Shown piece after piece: positions 25,296 through 32,705 of a stretch of 32,807 bases of DNA. Under the pieces are notes generated by a model. The model was not told where the DNA came from and searched no databases. It worked only from the letters and a program-made list of their open reading frames with translations. The translations under genes were made by a program, and so were the position numbers. This DNA is from Burkholderiales bacterium (GTDB lineage Bacteria > Pseudomonadota > Gammaproteobacteria > Burkholderiales > Burkholderiaceae_E). The stretch is from positions 1 through 32,807 of the forward strand of contig JADCHE010000151.1 in the NCBI GenBank assembly GCA_020248665.1, read 5' to 3'. The first letter of the stretch is position 1, and each line of letters begins with the position of its first letter.

Positions 25296-26081
25296 TCACC
25301 GGCCCGTCCAGTTCGGCGCCCGCTTCTCGATGAACGCCGCGCGCCCCTCCTTCGCGTCCTCGGTCAGCGCGAGCGTCATGATCTGCGTCTCCAGGTACGA
25401 GATCGCCTGCTCGAAGCTCATGTCGTAGGCCGCGCGCATCATCGCCTTGCCGCGGCGGTTCGCGGTCGGCGACTTCGAGACGATTCGCTCGACCAGCCAG
25501 TCGGTCTTCGCGTCGAGCTCGGCCCCCGGCACGACGTGGTTGACCAGGCCGATGCGCTCGGCGCGGTGCGCGTCGATCGGCTCGCCGGTCAGGCACAGCT
25601 CGGCGAGCCAGCGCGGGCCGACGAGGTGCTGCAGCACCGACAGCACCTGCGCCGGGAACACGCCGATCTTGACCTCCGGCAGCCCGAAGGTCGCATGGTC
25701 GGCGGCGACCGCGACGTCGCACATGCCGAACAGGCCCATGCCGCCCGCGAGGCAGTGGCCGTTGACCCGCGCGACCATCGGCACGGGGCAGGCCCAGGCC
25801 TGCCGCAGCAGGTCGGCGTAGTCGAGGTGCGGGCGCGAGGGGTCGAACTGGAACGAGCCCGAACCCTTCGCGAGGTCGGCGCCGGCGCAGAACGCCTGCT
25901 CGCCCGCGCCGGTGATCACCACCGCGCGGATCGCGTCGTCGGCGGCCGCCTCGCGCAGGCCGGCCGAGATCCCGGCCACCACGGCGGCCGAGATCGCGTT
26001 GCGGCGCGCGGGCCGGTCGATCGTCAGCCACAGCGCGTGGCCTCGGCGCTCGGTGCGCAGGTCGGTCGGGGTGTCGTCCAT
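25296..26081 (-). CDS. Enoyl-CoA hydratase/isomerase family protein (crotonase)
   Basis: 261 aa crotonase-fold enzyme acting on acyl-CoA thioesters. The oxyanion hole is formed by AFCAGADL (about 63-70) and GHCLAGGMGL (108-117), followed by FGMCDVAVAADHATFGLPEVKIG. Of the two catalytic glutamates of classical hydratase, the second is present (Glu136 in LPEVKIG), but the first, normally in GGGxEL, is replaced (GGMGLF, Gly116). So it may be an isomerase, hydrolase or specialised crotonase rather than a simple hydratase. GGAG lies about 11 nt before the ATG. It sits 65 nt downstream of the CoA transferase and probably shares its transcript. Confidence 0.9.
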   Translation of the reverse strand: MDDTPTDLRTERRGHALWLTIDRPARRNAISAAVVAGISAGLREAAADDAIRAVVITGAGEQAFCAGADLAKGSGSFQFDPSRPHLDYADLLRQAWACPVPMVARVNGHCLAGGMGLFGMCDVAVAADHATFGLPEVKIGVFPAQVLSVLQHLVGPRWLAELCLTGEPIDAHRAERIGLVNHVVPGAELDAKTDWLVERIVSKSPTANRRGKAMMRAAYDMSFEQAISYLETQIMTLALTEDAKEGRAAFIEKRAPNWTGR

Positions 26082-26146
26082 CGTCGCTCGTCTCCGGCGG
26101 TGCGTTCGGGTGCGTTCGGCTGCGGCGGCTCGCCCTGGGCGCGGGC

Positions 26147-27367
26147 TCAGGCCGCCGGCGGGGCGGTGTCGGGGGGCGGCGCGGCGAGCGCGACGCCGCT
26201 CGCGAGCATCGCCCCGATCGCGGTGTCGTCGAGCCCGGCCTCGCGCAGCACCGCGACCGTGTGCTCGCCGAGCCGCGGTGCGGGGCCGGGCGCGCGCGAC
26301 GGCGCGCCGTCGATGAAGCCCGGCGACGAGAGCATCCGCACCGTGCCCTCGGTCGGGTGCTCGACGCGCGCGATCGCGCCGCTCGCCTCGAGACCGGGGT
26401 CCCGGGCGACCTCGTCGAGCGGCACTGCGCGCGAGGCCGGGATGCCGTGCTCGCGGCACAGCACGAGCCACTCGTCGACGTTGCGCGCCGCGGCGGCCTC
26501 GCCGACGCGGCCGTACAGCCACTGCACGTGGCGGTTGCGCTCGACCGGGTCGACGACGCGCGGGTCGTCGGCCATCGCCGCGTCGCCGACCGCCTCGAAG
26601 AACGCCTTCCACTGCGGGCGCGTGTACGGCGTCATCGTCAGCCAGCCGTCCTTCGCGCGGTACATCCGGCGGCCCTCGGGCGTCACGCGCCGGTAGCCGG
26701 CCGGGCCGTCGGACGGCTCGAACGTGCGGCCCTGCAGGTGCTCGGCGAGCACGAAGCCGGCGAGCGTGTCGTACATCGGCACGTCGAGCGTGCCGCCGAC
26801 GCCGGTACGCAGCCGACGCACCAGCGCGGCCAGCATCGCGCCGGCGAGCGCGAGCCCGGCGGTCTTGTCGGCGATCACCGAGGGCACGAAGCGCGGTGCG
26901 CCGTCGGGCCCGGCGTTCAGCGCGGCGAGCCCGGTCGCCGCCTGGATCGAGTCGTCGATCGCCGGCGCGCGTGCGAGTGGCGAGCGCTCGTGCCAGCCGC
27001 TCGCGGTGCAGTAGACGATCGAGGGCGCGATCGCGCGGACCGCGTCGGGGCCGAGCCCGAGGCGCGCGATCGGCTCGCGGCGCACGTTGTGCACGAAGAG
27101 GTCCGCGCCCGCGAGCAGCCGGCGCATCGCGTCGAGCCCGGCCGGCGTCGCGACGTCGAGCGCGACCGAGCGCTTGCCGCGGTTCAGGTTGAGGAACATC
27201 GCCGACATGCCGCGGTGGCGGGCGACGCCGGCGTGGCGCAGCGTGTCGCCCTCGGGCGGCTCGACCTTGACCACGTCCGCGCCCCAGTCGGCGAGCGCCT
27301 GCGTGGCCGTCGGCCCGAAGACCACGCTCGTCATGTCGATCACGCGGATGCCCTCGAGCGGCGCCAC
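26147..27367 (-). CDS. CaiB/BaiF-type (family III) CoA transferase
   Basis: 406 aa. The opening PLEGIRVIDMTSVVFGP then ADWGADVVKVEPPEGDTLR is the family signature, followed by NLNRGKRSVALDV. The segment around SVIADKTAGLALAGAMLAAL likely carries the catalytic Asp, before GGTLDVPMYDTLAGFV. The second half has the usual DGWLTM and HGIPASRAVPLDEV. These enzymes move CoA between carboxylic acids via enzyme-bound anhydrides and thioesters (or act as racemases). The GTG start at 27367 is supported by GGAGGAG just upstream. First gene of the likely catabolic operon caiB-crotonase-(tctC)-DUF169; the substrate is unknown. Confidence 0.92.
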   Translation of the reverse strand: MAPLEGIRVIDMTSVVFGPTATQALADWGADVVKVEPPEGDTLRHAGVARHRGMSAMFLNLNRGKRSVALDVATPAGLDAMRRLLAGADLFVHNVRREPIARLGLGPDAVRAIAPSIVYCTASGWHERSPLARAPAIDDSIQAATGLAALNAGPDGAPRFVPSVIADKTAGLALAGAMLAALVRRLRTGVGGTLDVPMYDTLAGFVLAEHLQGRTFEPSDGPAGYRRVTPEGRRMYRAKDGWLTMTPYTRPQWKAFFEAVGDAAMADDPRVVDPVERNRHVQWLYGRVGEAAAARNVDEWLVLCREHGIPASRAVPLDEVARDPGLEASGAIARVEHPTEGTVRMLSSPGFIDGAPSRAPGPAPRLGEHTVAVLREAGLDDTAIGAMLASGVALAAPPPDTAPPAA

Positions 27368-27389
27368 GGCGTCTCCTCCCCTCGGGCCG

Positions 27390-27487
27390 ATTGTGCCAGC
27401 GCGGCCGCGCGGCAGGCGGCGCGCGTTCCGGTCGCGGTCCGGCGGTTCGCCGCGCCGGCGCAGGGGTCGGCGCGTCGATGGCACACT
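27390..27487. promoter_or_regulatory. Divergent promoters with matching TGGCACA motifs
   Basis: TGGCACAAT on the minus strand (27398-27390) and TGGCACACT on the plus strand (27479-27487) face outward, 80 nt apart, toward the CoA transferase and the SDR-like gene. They could be extended -10 boxes (CACAAT and CACACT) or paired operator half-sites. Confidence 0.4.
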
Positions 27488-27533
27488 TCGCCCCTTCGCC
27501 GCCGCGGCGGCCGATCGGACGGAGAACACCCAG

Positions 27534-28319
27534 GTGGAGTTCGTGCTGCAAGGACGCGTCGCGCTGGTCACCGGAGCCAGCAAGGGGATCGGGCTGGCCT
27601 GCGCGAAGGCCTTCGCGCGCGCCGGCGCGACGGTCGTCGGGGTGGCCCGCGACGCCGCGCGGCTCGAGGCCGCGCGCGCGGCGCTCGTCGCCGAGGGGCT
27701 GTCGATGACGACGATCGCCGCGGACCTGGTCGACCCGGCCCGCGCCGAGGCCGCGGTCGCGCGCGTCGAGGCCGAGGTCGGCCCGATCGCGGTGCTGCTC
27801 AACTCCGCCGGTGCCGCCAAGCGCTTCGCGCCCGAGGAGCTCGGCGCCGCGGCGTTCCGGCAGGGCATGGACGCGAAGTACTTCAGCACGATGCACGTGC
27901 TCGAGCCCGCGGTCCGCGCGATGGCCGCCCGCGGCCGCGGCGCGGTGGTCAACGTGATCGGGCAGGGCGGCCGGGTCGCCTCGCCGATGCACATCCCGGG
28001 CGGTGCCGCGAACTCGGCGCTGATGCTGGCGACCGTCGGCTACGCGCGCGCCTACGCGGCGCGCGGCGTGCGCGTGAACGGCATCAACCCGGGCCTCACC
28101 CGAACCGACCGCGTCGAGGAGGGCCTCGCCGTCACCGCGCGCGCGAGCGGCCGCAGCCGCGACCAGGTGCTCGCCGACGAACTCGCGCGGATCCCGATGG
28201 GCCGCATGGCCGAGCCCGAGGAGGTCGCCGCGGTGGCGCTCTTCCTCGCCTCGGACGCGGCGAGCTACGTGTCGGGCGCGATCGTCCCGATGGACGGCTG
28301 CTCGGGCTCGGTGATCTGA
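27534..28319 (+). CDS. SDR-fold protein lacking the canonical catalytic residues
   Basis: 261 aa from a GTG start (GGAG 10 nt upstream). The cofactor loop TGASKGIG is at 13-20 and NSAG at 90-93, so nucleotide binding looks intact. Where classical SDRs have Ser, Tyr and Lys, this protein reads NVIGQGG (Gly143 for Ser) and PGGAANSAL (Gly156 for Tyr, Asn160 for Lys); the active-site Asn is also absent (MDAKYF). The C-terminal PG segment (INPGLTRTD) and SGAIVPMDG are normal. I recall related proteins with the same GGAANxAL stretch, so this is probably a subfamily, not decay. It may use another mechanism or bind without catalysis. Divergent from the CoA transferase. Confidence 0.88.
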   Translation: MEFVLQGRVALVTGASKGIGLACAKAFARAGATVVGVARDAARLEAARAALVAEGLSMTTIAADLVDPARAEAAVARVEAEVGPIAVLLNSAGAAKRFAPEELGAAAFRQGMDAKYFSTMHVLEPAVRAMAARGRGAVVNVIGQGGRVASPMHIPGGAANSALMLATVGYARAYAARGVRVNGINPGLTRTDRVEEGLAVTARASGRSRDQVLADELARIPMGRMAEPEEVAAVALFLASDAASYVSGAIVPMDGCSGSVI

Positions 28320-28340
28320 GGACGGCCGGTGCCGGGCCCG

Positions 28341-28616
28341 TCAGTGCGGCAGCGGGCCGCCCCGCTCGAGCATCGTGCGGACCTGCTGCGCTTCGCCGCG
28401 CCGCAGGCGGATCTGCGCGATGGTGCCGGGCCGGTCGCGCAGCCTGACCTTGAGCAGGCCCGGCGGGTCGAGCGACGCGTCGGCACTCTCGGACCAGACG
28501 AACTCCACCTCGTCGAGCTCGAAGGCGACCGACACGACGCCGCCGATCACGCAGCGCGAACCGTCGCTGCTGACCGTCACGTCCGGATTCAACTCGACTT
28601 GCCAGGCCACGCCCAT
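28341..28616 (-). CDS. Small conserved-looking protein, unknown
   Basis: 91 aa, not recognised. The sequence alternates strand-like stretches (VAWQVELNPDVTVS, CVIGGVVSVAFELDEVEFVW, LLKVRLRDRPGTIAQIRLRR) and ends in a helix (EAQQVRTMLERGG), suggesting a small beta-barrel plus helix. No signal peptide. AAGGAG 6 nt before the ATG at 28616 supports that start over an in-frame GTG five codons earlier. Convergent with the SDR-like gene (21 nt) and divergent from the sigma factor. Confidence 0.7.
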   Translation of the reverse strand: MGVAWQVELNPDVTVSSDGSRCVIGGVVSVAFELDEVEFVWSESADASLDPPGLLKVRLRDRPGTIAQIRLRRGEAQQVRTMLERGGPLPH

Positions 28617-28698
28617 CGTCCGCTCCTTCACCGTTCGATCGACACCCCGACGCGCCGCGCGCAGCGAGCCTGTTCCGTTAGACGCGATGGCCGGACGA

Positions 28699-28741
28699 AA
28701 GTTGCTCGCGGACGGTGCAACTTGCGCACGCCACCGACGTC
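28699..28741 (+). promoter_or_regulatory. Possible ECF-type autoregulated promoter
   Basis: AAGTTGC (28699-28705) and GCAACTT (28717-28723) form an inverted repeat with an 11-nt spacer. GCAACTT also resembles an ECF sigma -35 (GGAACTT), and CGTC at 28738-28741 stands 14 nt downstream like an ECF -10. The sigma-factor start is 12 nt further on. Confidence 0.35.
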
Positions 28742-28753
28742 AGTGTCGGTGCG

Positions 28754-29431
28754 ATGCGAGAGATCCTCACCTTGACCACGACGCCGACCGGGTCCGCGCC
28801 CGACGGGGACGGCGCGCTGCGCGTCCCCGGCGACGCGTCGTCCGCGACCGCGGACGGCGCGCTGGTGGCGCGCGCGTGCCTCGGCGAGGCGCTCGCGTTC
28901 GAACTGCTCGTGGTCAAGTACCAGCGGCGTGCGGCGGCCGAGATCCGCCGGGTGGTGCACGATGCGGCGATCACCGAGGAGCTCACGCAGGATGCGTTCC
29001 TGCGCGCCTACGACGGGCTGCCCGACCTGCAGGAGCGCGACCGCTTCTGGCCATGGCTGCGCACGATCTGCCGCAACGTCGCGAGCAGCTACCTGCGCAG
29101 TGGCCAGAACCGGCTCGACGACCGCCCCGCCGACCCCGACGCCGCCTCGACGATCGACGCGATCGAGCGGGTCGGCGCGCACGGCAGCGTCGAGGACGAG
29201 GTGGCGGCCCGCCAGCTGTTCGACGCGCTGCGTCGCGCGGTCGCGGCGTTGCCCGAGCGGCAGCGCGACGCGATCCTGATGCGCGAGATCGAGGGGCTCG
29301 ACTACCGCTCGATCGCGGCGACGATGGGCCTGCCGGTCAACACCGTGAAATCGCTGATCTTCCGCGGGCGCGACGCGATCGCCACCGCGATCCGTCCGAT
29401 GATGCAACCGACCCGCTCCCGTCGCTGGTGA
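28754..29431 (+). CDS. ECF-family RNA polymerase sigma factor (RpoE-like)
   Basis: 225 aa. Region 2 spans about 35-110 (ALAFELLVVKYQRRAAAEIR, ITEELTQDAFLRAYDGL, RFWPWLRTICRNVASSYLRS). Region 4 spans about 155-215 (LRRAVAALPERQRDAILMRE, then IEGLDYRSIAATMGLPVNTVKSLIFRGRDAI). These are the -10 and -35 recognition domains of group 4 sigma factors. The N-terminus (about 1-35) is a low-complexity extension, so the true start is not certain; a GTG at 28715 is in frame. The anti-sigma gene starts 8 nt after the stop. Confidence 0.92.
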   Translation: MREILTLTTTPTGSAPDGDGALRVPGDASSATADGALVARACLGEALAFELLVVKYQRRAAAEIRRVVHDAAITEELTQDAFLRAYDGLPDLQERDRFWPWLRTICRNVASSYLRSGQNRLDDRPADPDAASTIDAIERVGAHGSVEDEVAARQLFDALRRAVAALPERQRDAILMREIEGLDYRSIAATMGLPVNTVKSLIFRGRDAIATAIRPMMQPTRSRRW

Positions 29432-29439
29432 GCCCGACG

Positions 29440-29670
29440 ATGAACGACGAGACCCTGTACGCCTTCCTCGACGACGAGCTGCCGCCCGAGCGCGTGGCCG
29501 AGCTGCTGTCCTCGCTCGAGCAGGGCGCACCCGGCGCGGCCGACGCGCGCGACCGGCTGACCACGATGCAGCTGATCAAGGACGCGGTCGCGGGCGTCGA
29601 GGCACCCGACGACGGCTTCACGCTGCGCATCCTCCGACGCCTCGACGCGCACCGCTCCGGCAGGGGCTGA
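29440..29670 (+). CDS. Miniature anti-sigma factor (RseA N-terminal-like), no membrane segment
   Basis: 76 aa. It starts MNDETLYAFLDDELPPERVAE, the pattern of anti-sigma domains that wrap the ECF factor, then continues SSLEQGAPGAADARDRL, QLIKDAVAGVEAPDDGFT and LRILRRLDAH. RseA-type anti-sigmas are about 200 aa with a membrane helix and periplasmic domain; here both are missing and the gene ends normally, so it should be a soluble cytosolic regulator. It may respond to a cytosolic cue or be a truncated form. A hairpin follows the stop. Confidence 0.78.
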   Translation: MNDETLYAFLDDELPPERVAELLSSLEQGAPGAADARDRLTTMQLIKDAVAGVEAPDDGFTLRILRRLDAHRSGRG

Positions 29671-29676
29671 GGGCGT

Positions 29677-29690
29677 CCGCCGCGCGGCGG
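29677..29690 (+). terminator. Hairpin after the sigma/anti-sigma pair
   Basis: CCGCCGCGCGGCGG is fully self-complementary and starts 6 nt after the anti-sigma stop. Another inverted repeat, GCCCGATC and GATCGGGC (29702-29719), lies just downstream. No T-run beyond TT. Confidence 0.4.
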
Positions 29691-29736
29691 TTCCCGGCCA
29701 AGCCCGATCTCGATCGGGCAAGGCGCCGATGACGGC

Positions 29737-29766
29737 TTGATGCCCAGCGCGGCAGTGGTGTAGGTT
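29737..29766 (+). promoter_or_regulatory. Sigma70-type promoter of the aldolase operon
   Basis: TTGATG (29737-29742), 18-nt spacer, TAGGTT (29761-29766) preceded by TG. The -10 ends 8 nt before the ATG, so the mRNA is probably leaderless. The best -35/-10 pair in the window. Confidence 0.6.
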
Positions 29767-29774
29767 GCTCCACG

Positions 29775-30440
29775 ATGACGCTACTGGACCTGTTCGAGCC
29801 GTCCCCGGCCTCGCCGATCGAGCCGGCCGCGCCGGTGATCCCCGTGATCGTCCTCGAGGACGCGCGCCACGCCGTGCCGCTCGCGCACGCGTGCGTCGCG
29901 GGCGGCGTGCGGGTGCTCGAGGTCACGCTGCGTACGCCCGCGGGCCTCGAGGCGATCCGCCGGATCGCGGCCGAGGTGCCCGACGCCTGGGTCGGCGCCG
30001 GCACCGTCACCAGTGCGGCCGACGTCGGCCGCGTGGCCGCGGTCGGCGCGCGTTTCGCGGTCTCGCCGGGGTTCGACCGCTCGGTCGCCGCCGCCGCGCG
30101 CGACCTCGGCCTGCCGCTGATGCCCGGCGTGATGACGCCGTCCGAGGCGATGGCCGCGATGGCCGTCGACTTGACCCTGCTCAAGTTCTTCCCGGCCGCT
30201 GCGGCCGGTGGCCTGCCGATGCTGAAGGCGCTGTCCGGCCCGTTCCCGGGCCTGCGCTTCTGCCCCACCGGCGGCGTCGACGCGCGCAACGCGGCCGAGT
30301 ACCTCGCGCTGGACAATGTCGTCGCGGTCGGCGGCTCGTGGCTGACCCCGCCCGCGGCGATCGCCCGCGAGGACTGGGCGGCGATCACCACGCTCGCGCG
30401 TGCGGCCGCGTCGCTGCGGGCGGCGCGGGTGCCCGCATGA
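29775..30440 (+). CDS. eda: KDPG/KHG aldolase (2-dehydro-3-deoxy-phosphogluconate aldolase)
   Basis: 221 aa class I aldolase that splits KDPG to pyruvate and glyceraldehyde 3-phosphate in the Entner-Doudoroff pathway (also acts on 4-hydroxy-2-oxoglutarate). The catalytic base Glu49 is in VLEVTLRT, phosphate-binding GAGTV is at 74-78, Schiff-base Lys137 is in LLKFFPA, and CPTGGV follows. All active-site residues are present. Length fits the family (about 205-225). No other Entner-Doudoroff gene is in view, so it may serve another 2-oxo acid. Its stop overlaps the next gene's ATG (ATGA). Confidence 0.93.
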   Translation: MTLLDLFEPSPASPIEPAAPVIPVIVLEDARHAVPLAHACVAGGVRVLEVTLRTPAGLEAIRRIAAEVPDAWVGAGTVTSAADVGRVAAVGARFAVSPGFDRSVAAAARDLGLPLMPGVMTPSEAMAAMAVDLTLLKFFPAAAAGGLPMLKALSGPFPGLRFCPTGGVDARNAAEYLALDNVVAVGGSWLTPPAAIAREDWAAITTLARAAASLRAARVPA

Positions 30441-31075
30441 ACGCCGTCGTGCTGGTCGTCGACGACCATCCGGTCGTGCCGCTGGCGCTGCGCAGCCTGA
30501 TCGAGACCCGCTTCGCCGGCGTGCGCGCGCTGCAGGCCTCGAGCCTGCGGCAGGCCAAGGCGATGTACCAGGACGAGCCAAGGCTCGCCGCCACGGTGCT
30601 CGACCTGCGGCTGCCGGACGTCGCCGGCCTCGAAGGCATCAGCGAGCTGCGCGCGCTGCGGCCCGAGGTGCCGATCGTCGTGTTCACAGGCCTGGACAGC
30701 GAACCGCTGCGGCGCAGCGCCGCCGCGCTCGGCGCCGCGGCGCTGGTCTGCAAGAACGAGAGCGCGACGATCCTGCTCGACCGGATCGCGCCGCTGCTCG
30801 CCGAGCGGCTGGACACGCTCGCCGAGTCGGCGGACGCGGCCGTCGCGCGCAATGCCGACACGATCGAGCTGTCGCCGCGCCAGCAGCAGATGTGGCAGTC
30901 GATCGCCGAGGGCTTGTCGAACGGCGAGATCGCCGAGCGCTACCGCATCAGCCTGAACACCACGAAGGCGCACGTGCGCGAGCTGCTGCAGCGGCTCGGC
31001 GTGCGCAACCGCACCGAGGCGGCGACGATGTACTACCGCGCCCGCCAGGCGCGCGCCCACGAGCCGGGCGCGTAG
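30437..31075 (+). CDS. NarL/FixJ-family response regulator
   Basis: 212 aa. The receiver domain has the acidic pair Asp9-Asp10, phospho-acceptor Asp56 in TVLDLRLP, Thr84 and Lys106. The C-terminal LuxR-type HTH (about 148-205) reads LSPRQQQMWQSIAEGLSNGE, then IAERYRISLNTTKAHVRELL. All phosphorylation residues are present. ATGA overlap with the aldolase implies one transcript and possible coupling. No cognate kinase is in the window. A strong palindrome begins at its stop codon. Confidence 0.92.
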   Translation: MNAVVLVVDDHPVVPLALRSLIETRFAGVRALQASSLRQAKAMYQDEPRLAATVLDLRLPDVAGLEGISELRALRPEVPIVVFTGLDSEPLRRSAAALGAAALVCKNESATILLDRIAPLLAERLDTLAESADAAVARNADTIELSPRQQQMWQSIAEGLSNGEIAERYRISLNTTKAHVRELLQRLGVRNRTEAATMYYRARQARAHEPGA

Positions 31076-31096
31076 CCCCGCGCGGGGCCTTGCCCC
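31075..31096 (+). terminator. Hairpin after the response regulator, with a competing hairpin
   Basis: GCCCC (31075-31079) can pair with GGGGC (31084-31088), giving the palindrome GCCCCGCGCGGGGC that starts in the TAG stop. The same GGGGC can instead pair with GCCCC at 31092-31096 across CTT. Most likely a terminator region; the two stems are mutually exclusive. Confidence 0.4.
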
Positions 31097-31116
31097 GCCC
31101 TGCGGCCGCACCGGGC

Positions 31117-31122
31117 TACCAT
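31117..31122 (+). promoter_or_regulatory. -10 box for a leaderless ABC-importer transcript
   Basis: TACCAT ends 7 nt before the ATG at 31130. A TTGCCC at 31090-31095 is 21 nt upstream, too far for a good -35. Confidence 0.45.
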
Positions 31123-31129
31123 CGCGGCG

Positions 31130-31885
31130 ATGACGGCTCCTCCACCGGCCGGCGCGCCGCTGCTCGCGCTGCGCGGCGTCGGCATGTGCTTCCCGAACGG
31201 CACCCGGGCGCTCGACCGCTTCGACCTCGAGGTCGCGCGCGGGGAGTTCCTGAGCCTGCTCGGGCCCTCGGGCTGCGGCAAGAGCACCGTGCTGCGGCTC
31301 GTCGCCGGGCTCGCCGCCCCGACCGAAGGCGCGGTGCTGCGGCCCTCGGGGGTGCGCGTCGGCGTGGTGTTCCAGGAGCCGACGCTGATGCCCTGGGCGA
31401 GCGCCTTCGACAACGTGCGCCTGCCGCTGCGGCTCGCCGGCCGCGGCGAGGCCGAGGTCCGCGAGGAGGTGATGGCGGTGCTCGCGCGCGTCGGGCTCGC
31501 AGACTTCGCGCGCTCCTACCCGCGCGAGCTGTCGGGCGGCATGCGGATGCGGGTGTCGATCGCGCGCGCGCTGGTCACCCGGCCGGAGCTGCTGCTGCTC
31601 GACGAGCCGTTCGCCGCGCTCGACGAGATCACCCGCGGCCGGCTCGACGACGACCTGCTCGATCTGTGGCGCGAGAACGGTCTGACGGTCGTCTTCGTGA
31701 CCCACAGCGTCTACGAGGCGGTGTACCTGTCGACGCGCGTCGCGGTGCTCGCCGGCCGACCCGGGCGGGTCGCCGACGCGATCGACGTCGACGCGGCCGA
31801 GCGGGGCGACGCGTTCCGCGCCGACCCTCGCTACGCCGCCTGGTGCCTGCGCGCCTCGGCGGCGCTGAAGGCGGCCGCGGCATGA
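31130..31885 (+). CDS. ABC importer ATPase (SsuB/TauB/ThiZ type)
   Basis: 251 aa. Walker A GPSGCGKST (45-53), Q-loop VVFQEPTLMPWA (Gln82), signature LSGGMRMR (134-141), Walker B LLLLDEPFAALDE (154-166) and the switch His in VFVTHSVYEA (about 190). The MPWA after the Q-loop and the LSGGM signature are typical of nitrate, sulfonate, taurine and pyrimidine-precursor importers. The substrate cannot be read. The permease ATG overlaps its stop (ATGA). Confidence 0.92.
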   Translation: MTAPPPAGAPLLALRGVGMCFPNGTRALDRFDLEVARGEFLSLLGPSGCGKSTVLRLVAGLAAPTEGAVLRPSGVRVGVVFQEPTLMPWASAFDNVRLPLRLAGRGEAEVREEVMAVLARVGLADFARSYPRELSGGMRMRVSIARALVTRPELLLLDEPFAALDEITRGRLDDDLLDLWRENGLTVVFVTHSVYEAVYLSTRVAVLAGRPGRVADAIDVDAAERGDAFRADPRYAAWCLRASAALKAAAA

Positions 31886-32658
31886 AGGGCTTCGCGCGCC
31901 TCGTGCCGGCGGCGGTCGTGCTCGCGGTGCTGCTCGCCTGGGAGGCGACGGTACGCATCGGCGGAATCCCGCCCTATATCCTGCCCGCGCCGAGCCTGGT
32001 CGCCGCGACGCTGTGGCGCGAGCTGCCGTCGCTGCTGCCCTCGCTGTGGTTCACGCTCAAGATCACCGTCGGCGCGCTCGCGCTCGCGGTGGCCGGCGGC
32101 GTCGCGCTCGCCGCGCTGTTCGCGCTGTCGCGGCCGATCGAGACAGCGCTCTTCCCGCTCGCGATCGTGCTGCAGGTCACCCCGATCGTCGCGATCGCGC
32201 CGCTGATCCTGATCTACGTCGAATCGACGACCGCGGCGCTGCTCATCTGCGCGTTCATCGTCGCGTTCTTCCCGATCCTCGCGAACACCGTCGTCGGCCT
32301 GCGCAGCGCCGACGCCGGGCTGCGCGACCTGTTCACGCTGTACGGCGCGAGCCGCTGGCAGCGCCTGCGCCTGCTGCTGGTGCCGAGCGCCTTGCCGTAC
32401 TTCCTCGCCGGGCTGAGAATCGCCGGTGGCCTCGCGCTGATCGGCGCGGTCGTCGCCGAGTTCGCCGCGGGCGCGGCCGGCCGCGAGACCGGACTCGCCT
32501 CGCGGATCCTGGAAGCCAGCTTCCGCACCGAGATCCCGAAGATGTTCGCGGCGCTCGTGCTCGTCTCGGCGGTCGGCATCGCGATCTTCGTGGTGTTCGA
32601 CGCGCTCGCGCGGCGCCTGCTCGGGCGCTGGCACGACAGCGAGACGCCGCGAGCATGA
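31882..32658 (+). CDS. ABC importer permease (SsuC/TauC/ThiX type)
   Basis: 258 aa inner-membrane permease with about six hydrophobic helices. The ATPase-contact (EAA) loop is LRDLFTLYGASRWQRLRLLL then VPSALPYFLAGLRIAGGLAL (about 151-190). The opening FARLVPAAVVLAVLLAWEA then IPPYILPAPSLV is typical of this group. It is predicted to work as a dimer with the ATPase and a periplasmic binding protein (next gene). Its own stop overlaps another ATG (32655), which opens the frame of the following gene. Confidence 0.92.
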   Translation: MKGFARLVPAAVVLAVLLAWEATVRIGGIPPYILPAPSLVAATLWRELPSLLPSLWFTLKITVGALALAVAGGVALAALFALSRPIETALFPLAIVLQVTPIVAIAPLILIYVESTTAALLICAFIVAFFPILANTVVGLRSADAGLRDLFTLYGASRWQRLRLLLVPSALPYFLAGLRIAGGLALIGAVVAEFAAGAAGRETGLASRILEASFRTEIPKMFAALVLVSAVGIAIFVVFDALARRLLGRWHDSETPRA

Positions 32659-32705
32659 CCCCGGCACGCAGCACGGGCACGACGCCCACGGAAGGACCCG
32701 CCCCG

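Noticed and set aside
26099-26118. GGTGCGTTCG repeated twice upstream of the crotonase gene
   Set aside because: Only two copies within an operon spacer, with no promoter or partner regulator nearby; likely slippage.
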